This document shows positions 5,630 through 8,040 of a stretch of DNA of 8,040 bases, piece after piece. Source of the stretch: Pseudohongiella sp. Its GTDB lineage: Bacteria > Pseudomonadota > Gammaproteobacteria > Pseudomonadales > Pseudohongiellaceae. The DNA is taken from NCBI GenBank assembly GCA_030652635.1, contig JAUSPW010000671.1, positions 1-8,040 of the forward strand, given 5' to 3'. The position numbers and the translations under genes were made by a program. The notes under the pieces were generated by a model. The model did not search any database and was not told where the DNA came from. It saw only the letters and a list, made by a program, of their open reading frames with translations. Position 1 is the first letter of the stretch. Each line of letters starts with the position of its first letter.

Positions 5630-6939
5630 AATCCATTACCTCTCACAATCAGATTTGCCTGTTGCAGATCACCTGCGCGCGTGATGTTCTGCGCTTGCGC
5701 TGTCCAACCACCAACGCCCAGCTTTTCACTCAGCTCAAGAATCTCAGCAGTGGTAGGCGCACTGATACTCATCTGTATTTCAGAACTGTTCTGGTCACTG
5801 CTGCTGTAGCTCAATCGATGCAGATTCAAATTCCCGGCGCTCTCAAACGCATCCAGCATGGCATTCAACATGGTGACGGGACCGGGCGTTGATTCGACAG
5901 CCCTGAATCGTGTCAATTGGGTAGTCAGTTGCTGCGCAGCATCAACCAACACGCCGTCCGGCATCACTTCACGATAGCGTTGCTGCACCTGATTTTCCAG
6001 TGCCTGAAAGCGACGCTGGTTGATCGTGGTCTCAACAAACACACTGCCGACCACGGCACACACGGCCAACATGGCAGCAATCACCGGTGTTCGCAACGGT
6101 TTCCAGTATTTGGCAATGCGTAACGGCGCCGCACACTCTCCCTGCCTTACATTCACCAGATCATCGCCTTGCAGTATCAAATCAGACCAGACTTGCTGAA
6201 TACTTTGCTGCGTCACGCGCATGCCGCTCTGCAAAATGCCGGGATGGTCATGCAGCGACTGATGCAGCGCAGGTGACGACTGCTCTGCGTTACTGACAAG
6301 CACTTGTAAACATTGAGGTGTGTGCGTTTTACCTTGCTCAGCCAAAGCAGCCTCTAGCAGTGGTAATACCAGCGCATGTTCAACGCTGGCACACAACACG
6401 CTGCCGGCATGCACGTGACATACATCACCATCGACCAACAAGGTCCACTGGCTTTGAGATGCGGGCAGCGCAGCAGGAATGGCGTAGATTTCCTCCAGCT
6501 CCAGACCCATGCCTTCCAGTGTTTGTATCGCCGCCTGTAATGTTTTTTTGTCGATATAGGCAACACTCACTTGGCCTGATTCACCGATCACACGAGGCTG
6601 TCCATGAGCGACATGCACCTGCGAAACATCCGCCGCCAACTCTGGCTCCAGCATAAATGGCAACATTCGCTGCAGGTGCTTCCGCTCTTTTGCCAGAAAA
6701 GTCAGCTGACGTGTCACGAGCATATCCCCTGACATCAGCAGCACCGTGTGCAAACCACCTGCATCGGGCAAGTTCCGCTCATGCAGCCAGTCAACAAGCT
6801 GCACAAGACTGCCCTGCTGCTGTGTATGCAGCGGATGTTGCATCAGGCACCATCGCGCCTGCACAGGCGCGTTATCAGGCGCAGCGGCCGACGCATCGTC
6901 CAATGAAACCAGCTGTACCCAAAGTTGTGTTGTTTTCAA
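5626..6939 (-). CDS. gspL: Type II secretion system protein L (GspL)
   Basis: 437-residue inner-membrane platform protein that links the GspE ATPase to GspM and the rest of the platform. Family landmarks are MLPFMLEPELAADVSQVHVA at about 92-111, corresponding to the conserved 'LPyllEdqLaeDve.lH.A' region, and NVRQGE at 263-268, followed by the single membrane helix at about 285-301 and a ferredoxin-like periplasmic domain. The start is taken as TTG at 6937-6939, with GGGG (6947-6950) 7 nt upstream, 22 bp after gspK. The frame stays open to an ATG at 7059, but that would overlap gspK by almost 100 bp and add residues unlike GspL. Start choice is the main uncertainty. Confidence 0.9.
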   Translation of the reverse strand: MKTTQLWVQLVSLDDASAAAPDNAPVQARWCLMQHPLHTQQQGSLVQLVDWLHERNLPDAGGLHTVLLMSGDMLVTRQLTFLAKERKHLQRMLPFMLEPELAADVSQVHVAHGQPRVIGESGQVSVAYIDKKTLQAAIQTLEGMGLELEEIYAIPAALPASQSQWTLLVDGDVCHVHAGSVLCASVEHALVLPLLEAALAEQGKTHTPQCLQVLVSNAEQSSPALHQSLHDHPGILQSGMRVTQQSIQQVWSDLILQGDDLVNVRQGECAAPLRIAKYWKPLRTPVIAAMLAVCAVVGSVFVETTINQRRFQALENQVQQRYREVMPDGVLVDAAQQLTTQLTRFRAVESTPGPVTMLNAMLDAFESAGNLNLHRLSYSSSDQNSSEIQMSISAPTTAEILELSEKLGVGGWTAQAQNITRAGDLQQANLIVRGNGF

Positions 6940-6961
6940 TTTAAAACCCCATGAGGACTGT

Positions 6962-8040
6962 TCAATAAGCCCGGTGTCTTTCCCAAACCCTGGTCTGTTG
7001 CTCTGATCTGGCCAATAATGAAACCCAGCGCGACCGGCGGTCATTGACTGACACAGCACTGTGTAACTGGAACCAATCGCTATTCACAGAATACAAGGCC
7101 GTGTCTGTGCTTCCACTGCTGGTTTCTACTTCTGGAAGAAGCGCCTGTAGGTCTGGTGAATTAAAAAAGTCGTTGATGTTGCCAAACACCCCCGCTTGTC
7201 TGAACTGCAAAAGAGTCTGCACATCGTTCACCGCCAACGGCTGAAGAATCTGCGGCTGATTCATGGTGGCCAATAATTTTGGCGGGGCGGTATTGATGTT
7301 CAGCGCAGTAGGCTCGGGTAGCACAACCACCCAGGGGCGCAGTCGCTCAACGATGCCCGGTGTAAAGTGTCTGATCAGATACAGTTCACTGATATCAAAC
7401 AACGCTTGATTGGCGGCCTGAATGGAACTGTCCGGTGACATCAGTCCTCTTGATGACACCAGACTCTGGCTTGCACTGCTGTAATACAGTGACTCAGCAC
7501 CGCCTTGGCCCGTGGTTTGATCGTCTTCGTCAATCCAGTCTATCAAGGCTTCGGTCATCAGCACCGCATCAATTTCGCTGATTGGATAATCTTCAAAACT
7601 TTGCAGCAGGCGCACAAACTGTTTTTGTGCCGGCGAAAACCGCACAGTTAAAGGTGCCCCGCTATCATCACTGTATGCTGTTTTAATACTCAGATTGTTC
7701 AGGTTAAACAATGACTGCGCATCGCTAATGTGAACCTGCAGCCATCCGTGGTCGGTGGGCAGCAAGGGCACTGCCTGCGCCCAACTCTCTTGATGGTGAT
7801 CGATATTGTCAGCCTGACTGCTGGCTGCGTCCGCTGATAACAGTTGCGCAGCCAGCTGCTCGGCGCCGCTGAGATAGACAGCCAGCAGGCGGGCATCATC
7901 CTGCGATTCAGTCCACGCCAGCTGCAACATAAACGACTCGGCAAAACGCACGGACATCAACGACACCATCGCCGCAATCAACAAGGCAAGAATGAGCGCA
8001 CTACCCTGTTGCCGACAAGATTTGTGCTGTGTTCCATTCA
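6962..8040 (-). CDS. gspK: Type II secretion system minor pseudopilin GspK (5' end at or beyond the window edge)
   Basis: Minor pseudopilin that caps the secretion pseudopilus tip with GspI and GspJ. The frame is open to position 8040, and the codon straddling the edge ends in TG, so it may be the start codon itself. The next residues contain a prepilin-peptidase site, CRQQG|SALILALL, with the cleaved Gly at 8003-8005 and then a hydrophobic helix; the usual Glu5 is absent, as is normal for GspK. Further on are a DWIDEDD segment (about 7521-7540) followed by GAESLYY, typical of the GspK metal-binding/insert region, and a helix-hairpin-like LNINTAPPKLLATM block (about 7262-7303). About 360 residues are present, a normal family length. 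A start at the TTG at 7984 would remove the cleavage site and is wrong. It is the first visible gene of the operon; gspJ is expected just upstream. Confidence 0.9.
   Translation of the reverse strand, partial: NGTQHKSCRQQGSALILALLIAAMVSLMSVRFAESFMLQLAWTESQDDARLLAVYLSGAEQLAAQLLSADAASSQADNIDHHQESWAQAVPLLPTDHGWLQVHISDAQSLFNLNNLSIKTAYSDDSGAPLTVRFSPAQKQFVRLLQSFEDYPISEIDAVLMTEALIDWIDEDDQTTGQGGAESLYYSSASQSLVSSRGLMSPDSSIQAANQALFDISELYLIRHFTPGIVERLRPWVVVLPEPTALNINTAPPKLLATMNQPQILQPLAVNDVQTLLQFRQAGVFGNINDFFNSPDLQALLPEVETSSGSTDTALYSVNSDWFQLHSAVSVNDRRSRWVSLLARSEQQTRVWERHRAY

Noticed and set aside
6940..7059. Longer start for gspL at the ATG at 7059
   Set aside because: It would overlap gspK by almost 100 bp and add residues unlike GspL N-termini; the TTG at 6939 fits operon spacing.
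1..8040. Mobile element, CRISPR array, tRNA or phage signal
   Set aside because: I found no transposase or integrase, no regularly spaced direct repeats, no cloverleaf and no att-like duplication; the window is densely packed with co-oriented genes.

Overview
This window is a dense, entirely minus-strand stretch of a Gram-negative chromosome with roughly balanced base composition (about half G+C by eye). It carries the tail of a general secretory pathway (type II secretion) operon followed by a thermostable-hemolysin-type gene cluster, a combination that suggests a gammaproteobacterium. I cannot name the genus. There are no tRNA or rRNA genes, insertion sequences, CRISPR arrays or other mobile signatures, and no gene-free stretch of 300 bases or more.

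Read in the direction of transcription (high to low coordinates), the first block is gspK-gspL-gspM-gspN (8040 to 4206): the minor pseudopilin at the pilus tip, the two inner-membrane platform proteins, and GspN. The genes are separated by 22 bp or overlap by 4 bp. gspL, gspM and gspN all begin at non-ATG codons (TTG, TTG, GTG). gspK runs off the window edge, and its prepilin-peptidase motif is visible at the edge.

The second block is a single gene for a four-helix membrane cytochrome b (3382-4128). It is set off by a 77-bp leader with an imperfect inverted repeat and ends in a probable intrinsic terminator that overlaps its stop codon.

The third block (3265 to 1, running out of the window) looks like one translationally coupled operon of four enzymes. 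They are a 'thermostable hemolysin' family protein (probably a GNAT/autoinducer-synthase-like transferase rather than a toxin), an acyl-CoA-synthetase-like adenylating enzyme, a heme-oxygenase-fold diiron oxidase, and a short-chain dehydrogenase. The chemistry these families suggest is carboxylate activation, acyl transfer, oxidative remodelling or cleavage, and ketone/alcohol interconversion. This reads as a small-molecule pathway, possibly for a lipid-derived metabolite or signal, but the product is my inference. Three details stand out: the ligase has Arg where the catalytic A10 lysine is expected, the oxidase keeps a full set of HDO metal ligands, and the operon's first start codon lies in an 11-bp perfect inverted repeat with the ribosome binding site in its loop.
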